A DNA stretch of 57,385 bases from a virus. Below the pieces are notes generated by a model. That model was not told where the DNA came from and did not search any database. It saw only the letters and a list, made by a program, of their open reading frames with translations. The DNA is taken from positions 1 to 57,385 of IMG/VR virus record IMGVR_UViG_3300030106_000856; one strand, given 5' to 3'. Positions 35,203-44,957 of this stretch are shown here, piece by piece. A program made the translations under genes and the position numbers. Each line of letters opens with the position of its first letter. The first letter of the stretch is position 1.

Positions 35203-38200
35203 ATGAGTATATATAAAGCACCAGATGGAAGCGGAGATAAATATCGTATTCCTTCTGACCCAGATGAAAGAGCTAAGTTTGTTGCTGCTGTTAAAGAAAA
35301 ATATGGAGAGGATTTAGACCAAACTAATGTTTTAATGCAAACAGTTGAATTTGGAAAAGCTATTCCAAGAGGTATTGCAGGATTAGCTTTAGATGTTCCT
35401 AAAGGTATAGTTGGTTTATTTGATATAGGTAATGATAGTGGTTTATATAAAGGTTTACAAAGAGCAGAAGATTATTTAAGACAAGATTCTTCTTTAGCAG
35501 CAGACCCTAGATATTATGATAAATTTTCTACTAAATTAGGAGAAGGTATAGGTTCATTTGTACCATTTTTAGGTGCAGGTAAAATAGGTCAAATTTTATC
35601 TAAAAGACCAGGAGCTAGAACAGGATATTTATCTCCTATGTACACAACACCAACAGCTTTAGCTATACCTACAGGTATATCAGCACAAGGTGATAGATTA
35701 CAAATGGCTAGAAACATGGGTGAAGATGTAAGTGGTTTAACTGAAACTACTGCTGAACTCTTTGGTGGTCTTATAGGTATAACTGAAGTATTACCTGTTG
35801 CTAATATATTAGGTAAAGTTCATAAAAACGCACCATTATCTGCCAAACAAAAATTAGCATCAGCATTACAATCAGGTGCTGCTGAAGGTGGACAAGAAGT
35901 AATTGCAAGTATATTGCAAGATTTAACAGCAAGAGGATTTTATAGCGAACAACTTCCTATCGGCGAAAGTTTGTTTGAAGAGTTTACTATTGGTGGCATT
36001 ATTGGTGGTGTTGCTGATTTAGTAGTAACTAGTATGGCTGGTAGAAAGTCTATTGCTAAGAAATATGCAGAAGAAGATAATTTAAGAGCTGAAGAAACTA
36101 AAAATAAAATATTAAATGCAAAAAAATCAGAACTTGCATTAGAACAAGGAACTTTAGAAGAAATACAAGAGATACCTACAGTAGAAGTTCCTGAATTAAA
36201 ATTACCATTAGGGTTTGAAACAGAACCACAAATAGAAATAATTATGACACCGCAAGAAAAATTTGCAGTCGTAGATATTACAAATCCTGATTCTCCTAAT
36301 CAAATAGATTTAAAAAATACACCTGTAGAAGCTGTTGAAATTAAAGAAAAATTATTAAAAAACTTTGAAGTAAGAAAATTAAAAAAACAATTAGATAATG
36401 ATATTTATAATCTTGGCTTAATTAATAGTTCTACTGCCTATGATATAGGTTTAAGTATAATTAATAATAAATCTTCTGATGTAACAGCTAATCAGATATT
36501 AAATAGTTTAAGTCAAAATAGTAATACATATAATAAATTACTAGAAAAAATTAAAAAATTTACTACTGATACAGGTAAATCTAGTCGTAGTTATCCTAGA
36601 TTATCTATGACAGAAGTTAAAAGTTTATTAACACCTAAAGAGTTTAATAAATTTGCATCTGATTATGCAAGATTAGTATTTAGAGCATCTGAAAAAAAAG
36701 GCATACCTTCTATTATTTCCGATAAAGATAAACCTAATACAACTATTAAATATATAAAAGAATTAGCTGCATCAAAAAATATAGACTTAAATACTAAATC
36801 ATCTGCTGTAAGATACGCAGCAGAAAAATACACAGGTACTGCTGACTTCAAAAATATGAACAAAGGTCAAAAAGAATTATTTTTGGCTAAACTTCATTCC
36901 CTTCCTAAATTTAATCAAAAAACAAATTTCCCAGACTATAGACCTAGAAATTATTCTGCACAAGATATGGCAGATTTTGTTGCTGAAATGAAAAGCAATA
37001 ATATGACTTTTAATAAACAATCTTTAAAACAAATAGGTAAAAGTGAACAGTTTTTAGATGATTTAATTTTTAGTGGTAGAGCAGAAAAAATAGAAGGCAC
37101 TAATGATTATAGAATTAGAAATAATTTTGAGTTTGATATAGCAAGAAGAGCAGAAGGATTTAATGAAACACCAGAAGAATTTGGTGCAAGACTTACTGCA
37201 GAAGGTAAATTAAGTTCAGAAGTTATTAATAAATTAGTAGAACAAGAAAAAATAAGACAAGAAAAATTATTACCTCCTGCAGAAATAATTCCTAAAAGTA
37301 TTAATTATGCAGAATCTATACAACAAGGTAAAACTAATAAATTTGCTAAAGAAATAAGAAAAATATTAAATGCTAGAGGTCTTAAAGAAACTGGTATTAT
37401 TATAAGTGATGACATACTTTCTACTACTACATTAGTAGATGTTGATGGCGAAATAAAATTTGACCCAAGTCAAGTAAGAGCAACAGAAACACAAGGAGCT
37501 GTAAAAGGACAATATGATAAGAATACAGATACTATATTTTTATCTTTAAACGCAGTAAATCCTGATGGTAATGCTACTGATTTAGAAATACAAGAAAGAC
37601 TTAATAAAGTATTAGACCATGAAATGATTCATGCTCTTCGTGCAAAAGATTTAATTAAAGAAAAAGAGTATAAATATTTAAGTACACTAGTTAAAAAAAG
37701 AAAATTTCCTGGTACTGAAATGACTTTTTATAAAGAAGCTGCAATTAGAACTGCACAAGAAAGAGCAGGACGACCTAGAGCAGTACAAGAAGAACATATT
37801 GTAGAAGAAGCTATAGCTGAATTATTTAGAAATAGAAATTTAATAACTAATAATCCTCCAAAAGTAGAAGGTATTTTTAATAAGATTGTTGAGTTCTTTA
37901 GAGCTATGGGTCAAGCCATGAGTATTTCAGGTTATAAAGATGCTACACAAATATTTAATGATATAGAATCTGGCAAAATTGGAACAAGAGAAAGAGATGT
38001 AATAAGGAGCACAAGACTAGGAGATAGAATAGCTCCTGAAGATATACCTACATTTGCTAGAGGACCTAGAGATGAAACATCTGGTCATGTAGCTGATTAT
38101 GTACCTGCACAATATGGTCCACCTGCACATGACTTAACAGTTATACCTAGTGAAGAGTTTACTCCAGAAGGTTATTCTATCTTTGGTGCTGATTTAGATT

Positions 38201-41200
38201 ATAACAATTTAAGAAAATTTAGTAACAGAAGAAAGAGCATAGACCTTGAAGAGCAAAGATTTTTAAATAAACTAAAAGAAATTAGAGGCAATCCAAATGC
38301 AGAAATAACTATGTATCAAGCTGCACCACAAAGAGATTTACGAGAAGGAGATATTATTACTCCATTTTTAAGCGAAGCACAATATCTTGTTGATGAATCT
38401 AAAATTACAAGAAAAGAAATAAGAGAAGCAGATAAAGCTAGAAGAAGAGCAGAAGGAGTTGTTAATTTACAACAAGAAAAAAACTTTGAAGCAATGGATA
38501 GAATTATGGATATATTTAATATGCCTGATGTAACTCCATCAAAGGTGCATACTTACAAGTTAAGAGCAGGTGATATTCGTTGGGATGGTAATAATGGTTG
38601 GGCACGATGGGGTTATTTCCCAAGAATAAAACCCGTAGATGATATACCTACTTTTAGTAGAGAAGCAGACCAAGCTTACTTTGATAGAGAAAAAAGAAAA
38701 AGAACAATATCTAATTTAGAATCAAGTATAGAGTTTAAACAAGCACAGCTAGATGCAGAAAGAGGCACTATGACAGATTCTAGTGCTAAAAAATTAGAAA
38801 GAGAAATAAAAAATCAAAAACAAAAAATAGCTGAGTTAAGAGCTGGAGATTTACCTACATTTAGTAGAACTAATTTAATACCAGAAGATATTGAAGTTCC
38901 TTTTGATTGGGCGAGTAATAATCGTTTTGAAACTGGTGCAATATTAGACCAATTAATAAAAAGTAGAATAAGCGGTACTAGAGATAATCCAGGACCACTT
39001 AAAATGGCTATAGTTGATGCATTTAAAGGTAAAAATAATAGACCTTTATTAAAAGCTAGTAAAAAGTTTTTAGAAAAATTTACAAATAAAAAAGGTAATT
39101 TAGTTTTATTTAGAACTTTAAATATTCCTGAAGGTGAAAAAATTAAAAACTATGGACAACTTCCACAAGATTTATTTGCAAGTACAACATTAGATAGCAG
39201 ACAAGCATTAAAAATAGGTCGTAATTTATTTACAAAAGCACAAAGTCAAGGTGCAACATGGAATCCTGAAATACTTAGATATGAAGTTCCTATGAGTAAA
39301 GTAAAAGGTTATGTGCCTATGTTATTAAAAGCTATGGAATCAGATTTTATTGCAGAATTTGAAAGTGATATGGCTGGTTCAGGAATCATGTCCCAAGAAG
39401 AATTAGATGCAGCAATAGAAGAAGCAGATGCAAAAGGAGATTTCTATAAATATCAAGGAGAACAAACAACAGAAGAATTATTAGCCGATGCTATGTTTGA
39501 ATATAATGGATTTCAAGAAGAAGCAGAAGTTCTTGCTGACCTTCGTGGCATCAAACCAACATATCAATACTCTCCTGCAACTAAAGATAGACAAGCTAGT
39601 TTAATTAATGATGTGCCTTTATTTAGTAGAGGTAGAAGAGATGATACAGGTACTAATGCACAAGAAAACATACAGTTAAGAGAAGCATTAGCACAAGCTG
39701 AAGAAACAGTTAAACAAACACCTAGGGGTTCAATACCTTATTATAATTTAAATGCCTCAGATACAGCCTTAAAGATTGCTATAGACTTTAATAAAGATTT
39801 ATCTGCTAAAGCACCAGATGATATACCTAATTTTTCAAGACCTTTAATTGATACATTACCAGAAAATTTACAAGAGTTTATTAGAAGAACAGGTGGAGAA
39901 GTATTACCTGACCAATCTTGGGGTGCAAGAACAATAGAAGTTGTTAAAGACCCTATAACAGCTATTAAAAACTTTTTTATTAATTTTAGACAAAGATATA
40001 TTGACCAATATGATACTGTTACTAAAACATTATTAGCTGGTAAAACTAAAGAATTTTATCTTAACAGAATAAATCCAAAAACTAAAAAAACATATACAGA
40101 ACAAGAAGCAGAAGCAGCAGCAAAAGAAGTAACACTTGCTAATATGTATGCAGAGTCAGGTGCAGAACAAGCATTAAGAATGTCTGATAAATCAAGAGGT
40201 GTATATCAAGGTATGCTTACTAGAGGTTATGCAACTGATGTAATAGATGGCGTTGATTCTTTAATTCATACTGTGCCTTTAGAACTTGTTGATGCTAACG
40301 GAAATCTTACTGGTGAAACAGGTGGTCTTATACAAATTCTTGCACCATTATTTTCTAATACTGAAGTTAATTTAGAAGCTGTATTTAAAAGTTATGCTAT
40401 GTTGCGAAGAGCAAAAAGTCTTGATGCAAATGGTTCAGAAATAGATACACCAGTAAAACCTGAAGATTATCCTCTTATTGAACAAATAGAACAACAATAT
40501 CCTGAAGTAATAGAAACTTATAATAATTATCAAAATTGGAATAATAAATTAATAAAACTTGCAGAAAAAAAAGGTATTTTAAGTGCAGACCAATCTGCAT
40601 TATGGAGAGAACATTCTTCTTATTATCCTTTTTATAGAAGTATGATTGATGATAGTGGTATAAAAGGACCTAGAATTGCAAGTGGTTCATTACCAGGAAA
40701 TCCATTAGATATACAAATGAAAGGTTCAGAAGATATTGTTGATGTTGACCCAATAGAAGCTATATCAAGAAACTCATTATCTATACTTACAGCAACACTT
40801 AAAAATGATGCTATGGGTAAAATAATTAGAGACCTAGAAACAATGGGATTAGCTCAAAAAATATCTGCAAAAAATGCAGGTAAAGTTGATAGTTTATTCT
40901 TTTTTGAAGATGGCAACAAACAACATTATCAAGTAGATGACCCTAGACTGGTCTATAGTTTACAGAATGTTGGAGGAGTAGCTCCAGGTGCTATAGGAAA
41001 ATTTTTAGCAGTACCAGCAGGATTACTTAGAGATACAGTTACAAGAGACCCAGGTTTTGTTGTTATAAATATTTTAAGAGATACCTTATCTTCTGCTGTA
41101 ACAAGTGGTGCACCATATACGCCTATCATTGATTCAGTTAAAAATATGTTTGGTAGTATGGAACAATTAGAACAGTTTGGTGTTCTTGGTGGCTATGATT

Positions 41201-42630
41201 ATTCTGTTGATGAGGGTAGTGTAAAACAGTTTATTACTAGAACTATGCGACAGAAAGGACTTACACCAAATAATAGTATGTCTCCTACAAGTGCTTTCTT
41301 TAAACTATGGGATAGTCTTGGAGCACTTACTACTAAATCAGATGGTGCAACTCGTAAAGCAGTTTATGATGGTGTTTACAAAAAATTAAAAGAACAAGGT
41401 TTATCAGAAGCAGTTGCACAATCAGAAGCAGCTTATCAAGCACAAGAAATAATTAACTTTGGAAGGCGTGGTTCTGATTCATTGTTTAGAATTATTACTG
41501 CTGCAATACCATTTTTAAATGCAAGAATACAAGGTCTTGATGTTTTATATAGAGGATTATCTGGTCAATATTCTGCTGTAGAAAAACAACAAACTGAAGA
41601 ATCACTAAAAGAAGTACAATCAAGAATATTTAGAAGAACATTTTTTAGAGCAGGTTTGCTTGTAGGTTTAACAGCACTTTACTATATGATGGTAAGTGAT
41701 ACAGATGAATATAAAAATCTTAAACGAGAAGTAAGAGATGATAACTGGGTCATGCCTATAGGCAATGGCAATGCAGTTAAGATACCTATTCCATTTGAAG
41801 TAGGTATGTTATTTAAAGCTATACCAGAAAGAATATTTGATATGACTATGGGAGATGATGCTTTTACAAGAAAGTCTGTTGATGAAGCTATAACATCTAC
41901 AACAAGACAATTAGGCACTTCATTAAATATACCATTTTTTCAACCTGGTGGTGGAATACAATTAATAAAACCTATTGCAGAAGTAGTAAATAATAGAAAT
42001 ACTTTTACTAATACAGAAATAGTACCCTACTATCAACAAAAGAAAGAGCCTGGACTACAATCAAGACCAACTACCAATGAATTTGCAAGAATAATAGGAG
42101 AAGCTCTTAATATATCTCCTGCAAAAATAGAACATATTATGAGAGGTTATACAGGTACACTTGGTGGATATGTATTAACTGTTATAGATGCTATTACTAG
42201 AGGAGCGACAGGAAGTCCTTTGATACCTTCCAACTATCAACTAAATAAACTACCAGTCTTTAATAGACTATTACTAGATTTAGATAAGTCTGGTGGTTAT
42301 CAACAACAATTTTATGAGTTAAGAAATGAGGTTGACAGGGCAGTAGCAACTATCAACTCTCTTCAAGCACAACAACGATTTGATGAACTAGCAACTTATA
42401 GAAGTAATATGCAAGGTGTGTTGAATGTTAAAGGACAAGTAAGAGCGATTGAAAGATATTTAGATAATTGGAGAAAGCGTAGAGATAGAATTTTACAAGA
42501 TGAAAATCTATCAATAACAGTCAAATCTGATTTGATTAGAGAACTAGAACTAGAAAGAGATATGAGATTAGCTATGGTGCCCGAATTGAGAAAACAAGCT
42601 AACATTCCTGTTTTCAGTCTTAACCTCTAA
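35203..42630 (+). CDS. Giant polyvalent ejection protein with zinc-protease and ART-like regions, 2,475 aa
   Basis: Glycine-rich hydrophobic segments near residues 50-75, 113-131, 180-205 and 260-285 may insert into membranes. A zinc-protease motif HEMIH lies at 806-810, with a possible third ligand in EEHIVEEAIAEL (~863-874). Two ADP-ribosyltransferase-like stretches lie at about 1035-1070 (ITMYQAAPQ, LREGDIITP) and 1300-1400 (LVLFRTLN, FASTTLDSRQAL). The C-terminal 900 residues resemble the LPD38-type domain of phage polyvalent proteins. A (D)(I/L/V)PxFSR-like motif recurs near 946, 1146, 1215, 1469 and 1539, with IPVFSLNL at the end. Such proteins enter the cell with the DNA. Confidence 0.82.
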   Translation: MSIYKAPDGSGDKYRIPSDPDERAKFVAAVKEKYGEDLDQTNVLMQTVEFGKAIPRGIAGLALDVPKGIVGLFDIGNDSGLYKGLQRAEDYLRQDSSLAADPRYYDKFSTKLGEGIGSFVPFLGAGKIGQILSKRPGARTGYLSPMYTTPTALAIPTGISAQGDRLQMARNMGEDVSGLTETTAELFGGLIGITEVLPVANILGKVHKNAPLSAKQKLASALQSGAAEGGQEVIASILQDLTARGFYSEQLPIGESLFEEFTIGGIIGGVADLVVTSMAGRKSIAKKYAEEDNLRAEETKNKILNAKKSELALEQGTLEEIQEIPTVEVPELKLPLGFETEPQIEIIMTPQEKFAVVDITNPDSPNQIDLKNTPVEAVEIKEKLLKNFEVRKLKKQLDNDIYNLGLINSSTAYDIGLSIINNKSSDVTANQILNSLSQNSNTYNKLLEKIKKFTTDTGKSSRSYPRLSMTEVKSLLTPKEFNKFASDYARLVFRASEKKGIPSIISDKDKPNTTIKYIKELAASKNIDLNTKSSAVRYAAEKYTGTADFKNMNKGQKELFLAKLHSLPKFNQKTNFPDYRPRNYSAQDMADFVAEMKSNNMTFNKQSLKQIGKSEQFLDDLIFSGRAEKIEGTNDYRIRNNFEFDIARRAEGFNETPEEFGARLTAEGKLSSEVINKLVEQEKIRQEKLLPPAEIIPKSINYAESIQQGKTNKFAKEIRKILNARGLKETGIIISDDILSTTTLVDVDGEIKFDPSQVRATETQGAVKGQYDKNTDTIFLSLNAVNPDGNATDLEIQERLNKVLDHEMIHALRAKDLIKEKEYKYLSTLVKKRKFPGTEMTFYKEAAIRTAQERAGRPRAVQEEHIVEEAIAELFRNRNLITNNPPKVEGIFNKIVEFFRAMGQAMSISGYKDATQIFNDIESGKIGTRERDVIRSTRLGDRIAPEDIPTFARGPRDETSGHVADYVPAQYGPPAHDLTVIPSEEFTPEGYSIFGADLDYNNLRKFSNRRKSIDLEEQRFLNKLKEIRGNPNAEITMYQAAPQRDLREGDIITPFLSEAQYLVDESKITRKEIREADKARRRAEGVVNLQQEKNFEAMDRIMDIFNMPDVTPSKVHTYKLRAGDIRWDGNNGWARWGYFPRIKPVDDIPTFSREADQAYFDREKRKRTISNLESSIEFKQAQLDAERGTMTDSSAKKLEREIKNQKQKIAELRAGDLPTFSRTNLIPEDIEVPFDWASNNRFETGAILDQLIKSRISGTRDNPGPLKMAIVDAFKGKNNRPLLKASKKFLEKFTNKKGNLVLFRTLNIPEGEKIKNYGQLPQDLFASTTLDSRQALKIGRNLFTKAQSQGATWNPEILRYEVPMSKVKGYVPMLLKAMESDFIAEFESDMAGSGIMSQEELDAAIEEADAKGDFYKYQGEQTTEELLADAMFEYNGFQEEAEVLADLRGIKPTYQYSPATKDRQASLINDVPLFSRGRRDDTGTNAQENIQLREALAQAEETVKQTPRGSIPYYNLNASDTALKIAIDFNKDLSAKAPDDIPNFSRPLIDTLPENLQEFIRRTGGEVLPDQSWGARTIEVVKDPITAIKNFFINFRQRYIDQYDTVTKTLLAGKTKEFYLNRINPKTKKTYTEQEAEAAAKEVTLANMYAESGAEQALRMSDKSRGVYQGMLTRGYATDVIDGVDSLIHTVPLELVDANGNLTGETGGLIQILAPLFSNTEVNLEAVFKSYAMLRRAKSLDANGSEIDTPVKPEDYPLIEQIEQQYPEVIETYNNYQNWNNKLIKLAEKKGILSADQSALWREHSSYYPFYRSMIDDSGIKGPRIASGSLPGNPLDIQMKGSEDIVDVDPIEAISRNSLSILTATLKNDAMGKIIRDLETMGLAQKISAKNAGKVDSLFFFEDGNKQHYQVDDPRLVYSLQNVGGVAPGAIGKFLAVPAGLLRDTVTRDPGFVVINILRDTLSSAVTSGAPYTPIIDSVKNMFGSMEQLEQFGVLGGYDYSVDEGSVKQFITRTMRQKGLTPNNSMSPTSAFFKLWDSLGALTTKSDGATRKAVYDGVYKKLKEQGLSEAVAQSEAAYQAQEIINFGRRGSDSLFRIITAAIPFLNARIQGLDVLYRGLSGQYSAVEKQQTEESLKEVQSRIFRRTFFRAGLLVGLTALYYMMVSDTDEYKNLKREVRDDNWVMPIGNGNAVKIPIPFEVGMLFKAIPERIFDMTMGDDAFTRKSVDEAITSTTRQLGTSLNIPFFQPGGGIQLIKPIAEVVNNRNTFTNTEIVPYYQQKKEPGLQSRPTTNEFARIIGEALNISPAKIEHIMRGYTGTLGGYVLTVIDAITRGATGSPLIPSNYQLNKLPVFNRLLLDLDKSGGYQQQFYELRNEVDRAVATINSLQAQQRFDELATYRSNMQGVLNVKGQVRAIERYLDNWRKRRDRILQDENLSITVKSDLIRELELERDMRLAMVPELRKQANIPVFSLNL

Positions 42631-42948
42631 CATAGCCATATCCTTTTCTTCTTTTAATGGTTTTAATGTAAAGAAGTCTTTATATTGTGGATGTCTAGCG
42701 TGGAATAAACGGGCATAGAAACAGATGTAGTCATTACTTATCTTAAAGTCTCCACCTTTAGTTTCTATCTCATTGTGCCAACGAATACGATTGATTATCG
42801 CCCAATGCGAGTACTTTTTCCTACCACTATTGATAGCCTCTAATGTGTATTGCTCAAACTTATCCCAAACTTGTGGGTTTTTTTTGTGCCAATTCCACCA
42901 CTTTCTTTTTCGTTTATCCAACTTTTCTTGTAGCATATCTTTTAACAT
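42568..42948 (-). CDS. Hypothetical phage protein, 126 aa, last gene of the recombination operon
   Basis: The core NPQVWDKFEQYTLEAINSGR (about residues 24-43) with SHWAIINRIRWHNE and ISNDYICFYARLFHARHPQY is a pattern I know only from unnamed phage proteins. Basic N-terminus. The gene converges on the giant gene and overlaps its 3' end by 63 bases. Its SD GGAGG lies in a small hairpin (TTTCC, loop TCGGA, GGAAA), similar in idea to the SD hairpins of the ribozyme operon. Confidence 0.72.
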   Translation of the reverse strand: MLKDMLQEKLDKRKRKWWNWHKKNPQVWDKFEQYTLEAINSGRKKYSHWAIINRIRWHNEIETKGGDFKISNDYICFYARLFHARHPQYKDFFTLKPLKEEKDMAMLEVKTENRNVSLFSQFGHHS

Positions 42949-42969
42949 CTGTTTTCCTCCGAGGAAACC

Positions 42970-43035
42970 ATTGACTGGTAAATATTTTTATCGCTGCTGG
43001 TTCAGGCTGCAAAAAAATATTATTTACGAGTCAAT
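42970..43035. promoter_or_regulatory. Long imperfect hairpin at the end of the Ref-like nuclease gene
   Basis: ATTGACT (42970-42976) pairs with AGTCAAT (43029-43035); inside, GTAAATATTTTT pairs with AAAAAAATATTATTTAC and GCTGC with GCAGC-type bases. It includes one TATTTACCAGT copy (minus, 42974-42984) and one near copy (43021-43031), and overlaps the nuclease stop codon. Likely an mRNA 3'-end structure or weak terminator. Confidence 0.55.
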
Positions 43036-43336
43036 CTTCATCTAACAATTTATTAACTTGTTCTAATAATTCTTCTTCTGTTCCGTAAGCATCTTCAAAT
43101 CTTTTCTTATATGGATGTCTGCTTATAGGTCTAAATCTATTGCCTTTACGATGATGTTCAAAGCAAAGAGGTAATACTTTAAAATGTGAATTAGCTTTTG
43201 TCTTACCCTCTATGTGATGTATTTCAGCAGGTGTTATAAATCCATTAGTATTTCTACAAACAATGCAACCTAATTGGCTTACCTTGTCCATGTGTTCAGC
43301 TTCTTTCTTTGTTGGCTTTCTTCCCTTTATGGACAT
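43031..43336 (-). CDS. HNH nuclease, Ref-like (RecA-dependent nuclease family)
   Basis: 101 aa from ATG 43336; a TTG at 43366 would add ten residues. The pattern EAEHMDKVSQLGCIVC (about residues 12-27), then TPAEIHHIEGK (about 36-46), PLCFEHHRKG (about 57-66) and a C-terminal FEDAYGTEEELLEQVNKLL matches phage P1 Ref and relatives: an HNH-type zinc-bound nuclease acting with RecA on D-loops. It fits the neighbouring recombination genes. Overlaps the 41-aa gene upstream by 41 bases. Confidence 0.82.
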   Translation of the reverse strand: MSIKGRKPTKKEAEHMDKVSQLGCIVCRNTNGFITPAEIHHIEGKTKANSHFKVLPLCFEHHRKGNRFRPISRHPYKKRFEDAYGTEEELLEQVNKLLDED

Positions 43337-43421
43337 TCTTTTTCTTTTTCCCAAATATCTTTTCAAAGTTTTCGTTAAACTTATCTTTGTCGTATGGTCT
43401 TTGTTTGCTACCTTTTGTCAT
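43296..43421 (-). CDS. Tiny conserved basic phage protein, 41 aa
   Basis: Starts MTKGSKQRPYDKDKFNENFE, a motif I have seen in short proteins beside NinG or Ref-like genes in many phages, and ends in a Lys-rich tail. Its ATG overlaps the stop of the preceding gene (ATGA) and its end overlaps the nuclease gene in another frame. Function unknown. Confidence 0.7.
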   Translation of the reverse strand: MTKGSKQRPYDKDKFNENFEKIFGKKKKNVHKGKKANKERS

Positions 43422-43756
43422 GCTCCATATCTCTTTCTTTCTTCTCTAGCATTAACCATCTTAGTTCTCCATTCTTCAAACCCAACTTCTAATGATTTTA
43501 GTTCTACTTTAACAGCACTTAATTGACCTTTGGCAACTGCAATAGCTAACCTAGATTGATAAACCTCATCTTGATTTTCTGCGTAGTTATCTTGACCACT
43601 TGCAGTTTTAATGCCCTCAGATAGAGCAACAGCCTTACATAAGGCTATTACTCTTTTCTCATCTGCTTGTGATTTTAACAGTTCGTATTCAGCTTTCTGC
43701 ATTAAAGGAGCTAAATCCCTTATCTTATTCTGCCAACTCTCTATCTGTTCATCCAT
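43418..43756 (-). CDS. Hypothetical coiled-coil protein, 112 aa
   Basis: Almost wholly helical with a heptad pattern (LMQKAEYELLKSQADEKRVI near residues 18-37; LSAVKVELKSLEVGFEEWRT near 80-99). SD TTAGAGGGAG. Recombination-operon context; no domain is recognised. Confidence 0.7.
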   Translation of the reverse strand: MDEQIESWQNKIRDLAPLMQKAEYELLKSQADEKRVIALCKAVALSEGIKTASGQDNYAENQDEVYQSRLAIAVAKGQLSAVKVELKSLEVGFEEWRTKMVNAREERKRYGA

Positions 43757-43846
43757 TTACAAACTCCCTCTAAATAAATAAAACAATGCTTTTAATCTCC
43801 AATCAGATAAATGGCGTAAGTGTACTGGTATCTTTCTTCTATCCAA
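43757..43846 (-). CDS. Possible micro-protein, 29 aa (TTG start)
   Basis: A very good SD (GGGAGG, five nt before TTG at 43846) opens a frame that ends exactly where the next gene's ATG begins (TAAATG). Sequence begins MDRRKIPVHLRHLSDWRLKA: basic and amphipathic. Position and SD support it; the length gives no other evidence. Confidence 0.45.
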   Translation of the reverse strand: MDRRKIPVHLRHLSDWRLKALFYLFRGSL

Positions 43847-43847
43847 T

Positions 43848-44099
43848 TTAACCTCCCATACTATTATAATTTTTTAAATCTTTTTCATGTAAATCTTCGA
43901 TATACATAAATAAATGTTTTGGCTCACAATAATCCCAAGTTTTGTCTTTGTATAAAATTAAATACATCTCTTGCTCTCTTGACCATTCAATTTGCGTTTC
44001 GCTATTTTCAAACCAATAACTATCATGCACTTGATGTTCGTTAAAATCTTCAACAATTTCATCTACAATTTTTTGTTTTTCTTTTGCTTTTATTCCCAT
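43848..44099 (-). CDS. Hypothetical protein, 83 aa
   Basis: Charged helix (KAKEKQKIVDEIVEDFNEHQ) followed by an aromatic-rich acidic part with many Trp and Tyr. SD GGGGAAAA. No family recognised. Confidence 0.68.
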   Translation of the reverse strand: MGIKAKEKQKIVDEIVEDFNEHQVHDSYWFENSETQIEWSREQEMYLILYKDKTWDYCEPKHLFMYIEDLHEKDLKNYNSMGG

Positions 44100-44109
44100 T
44101 TGTTTTCCC

Positions 44110-44253
44110 CTATAAAATACTAAATGCTATTAAAACTAGAATTACTGCTATTGGTTTTAGCACATACCAATTAAGTCTAAACATAAAACTTGCATCCGCT
44201 TGTCGCTTAAATTCTTGTCTAAATAATTTCCATTCTTTTTTAAACTTACTCAT
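44110..44253 (-). CDS. Small tail-anchored membrane protein, 47 aa
   Basis: A basic N-terminus (SKFKKEWKLFRQEFKRQ) and one C-terminal transmembrane helix (VLKPIAVILVLIAFSIL, about residues 31-47). Its ATG overlaps the upstream TAA (TAATG). Membrane localisation is clear, role unknown. Confidence 0.6.
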   Translation of the reverse strand: MSKFKKEWKLFRQEFKRQADASFMFRLNWYVLKPIAVILVLIAFSIL

Positions 44254-44513
44254 TATTCAACCCCCATCTTGTTTTTAAAGTGTTCGTTTCTTTCATCTTC
44301 AATCTTCATAAACAAATAGTCCATTAGATTTTCATGTGCTGTAGTTCCAAAACCAGTATCTACTTTTTTAATTTGTTCCATCAAAGTCCTGTACGCAGAC
44401 ATGAACTCAAAAAATATATACTCGTCAATATTTTCTTCAATCTCTACAACGAAGTCTTTGCCGTAAGTATATTTATTACAGCTATTTTTGTATTCTACTT
44501 TTCCCTTGCTCAT
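44253..44513 (-). CDS. Hypothetical protein, 86 aa
   Basis: Acidic, with DFVVEIEENIDEYIFFEFMS (about residues 20-39) and a C-terminal helix. It overlaps the 49-aa gene upstream by 32 bases in another frame; SD AGAGGTAAAG. No family recognised. Confidence 0.65.
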   Translation of the reverse strand: MSKGKVEYKNSCNKYTYGKDFVVEIEENIDEYIFFEFMSAYRTLMEQIKKVDTGFGTTAHENLMDYLFMKIEDERNEHFKNKMGVE

Positions 44514-44631
44514 CTTTACCTCTCATAAATTTTTGTTTCTGTTCTATTTCTTTTATTAAAGCTACCTCCAAGTCTAGCTTTTTAACTTTTTTCATAGCAT
44601 CTTGTAATGCTTTTCTAAACGCTTCAGACAT
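44482..44631 (-). CDS. Small helical protein, 49 aa
   Basis: MSEAFRKALQDAMKKVKKLD begins a coiled-coil-like helix. Strong SD GAGGAGG seven nt before ATG and a start 13 nt after the SSB-like gene support it. The 3' end overlaps the next gene. Confidence 0.6.
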   Translation of the reverse strand: MSEAFRKALQDAMKKVKKLDLEVALIKEIEQKQKFMRGKDEQGKSRIQK

Positions 44632-44643
44632 ATCTCTACCTCC

Positions 44644-44955
44644 TCAAAATGGAATGTCATCATCAGTAAAGGTGTCAACATCATCTGCTTTGTCCTCTAC
44701 TGGCTCTTCTTTAGGCTCTTCTTTCTTTTGTGGAATGTCTAATCTAGCGTACTTGTATTCGTTGCCATTCTTAGAAGTTCTATTCCACAAAGCTACTCTT
44801 AGTTCTCCAGTACCGCCATCTTTAACAATACTAACTAATTCTTTTAACATATCTCTACTAATCTCTACCTTTCCAGTCCAATCGGGTTGTTTGTCATTCT
44901 GTTTGTAGTTATTAGTGTAGATTGCTCCATCACTTTGGTTTTTGTTATCGTACAT
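44644..44955 (-). CDS. Single-stranded-DNA-binding-like protein
   Basis: 103 aa. A compact beta part (WTGKVEISRDMLKELVSI, ELRVALWNRTSKNGNEYKYA) is followed by a Glu/Lys/Pro linker and an acidic tip ending DTFTDDDIPF, the typical C-terminal tip by which SSBs recruit repair proteins. It lies immediately after the annealing-protein gene, as in phage recombination operons. An OB fold is likely but not proven. Confidence 0.68.
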   Translation of the reverse strand: MYDNKNQSDGAIYTNNYKQNDKQPDWTGKVEISRDMLKELVSIVKDGGTGELRVALWNRTSKNGNEYKYARLDIPQKKEEPKEEPVEDKADDVDTFTDDDIPF

Positions 44956-44957
44956 AA

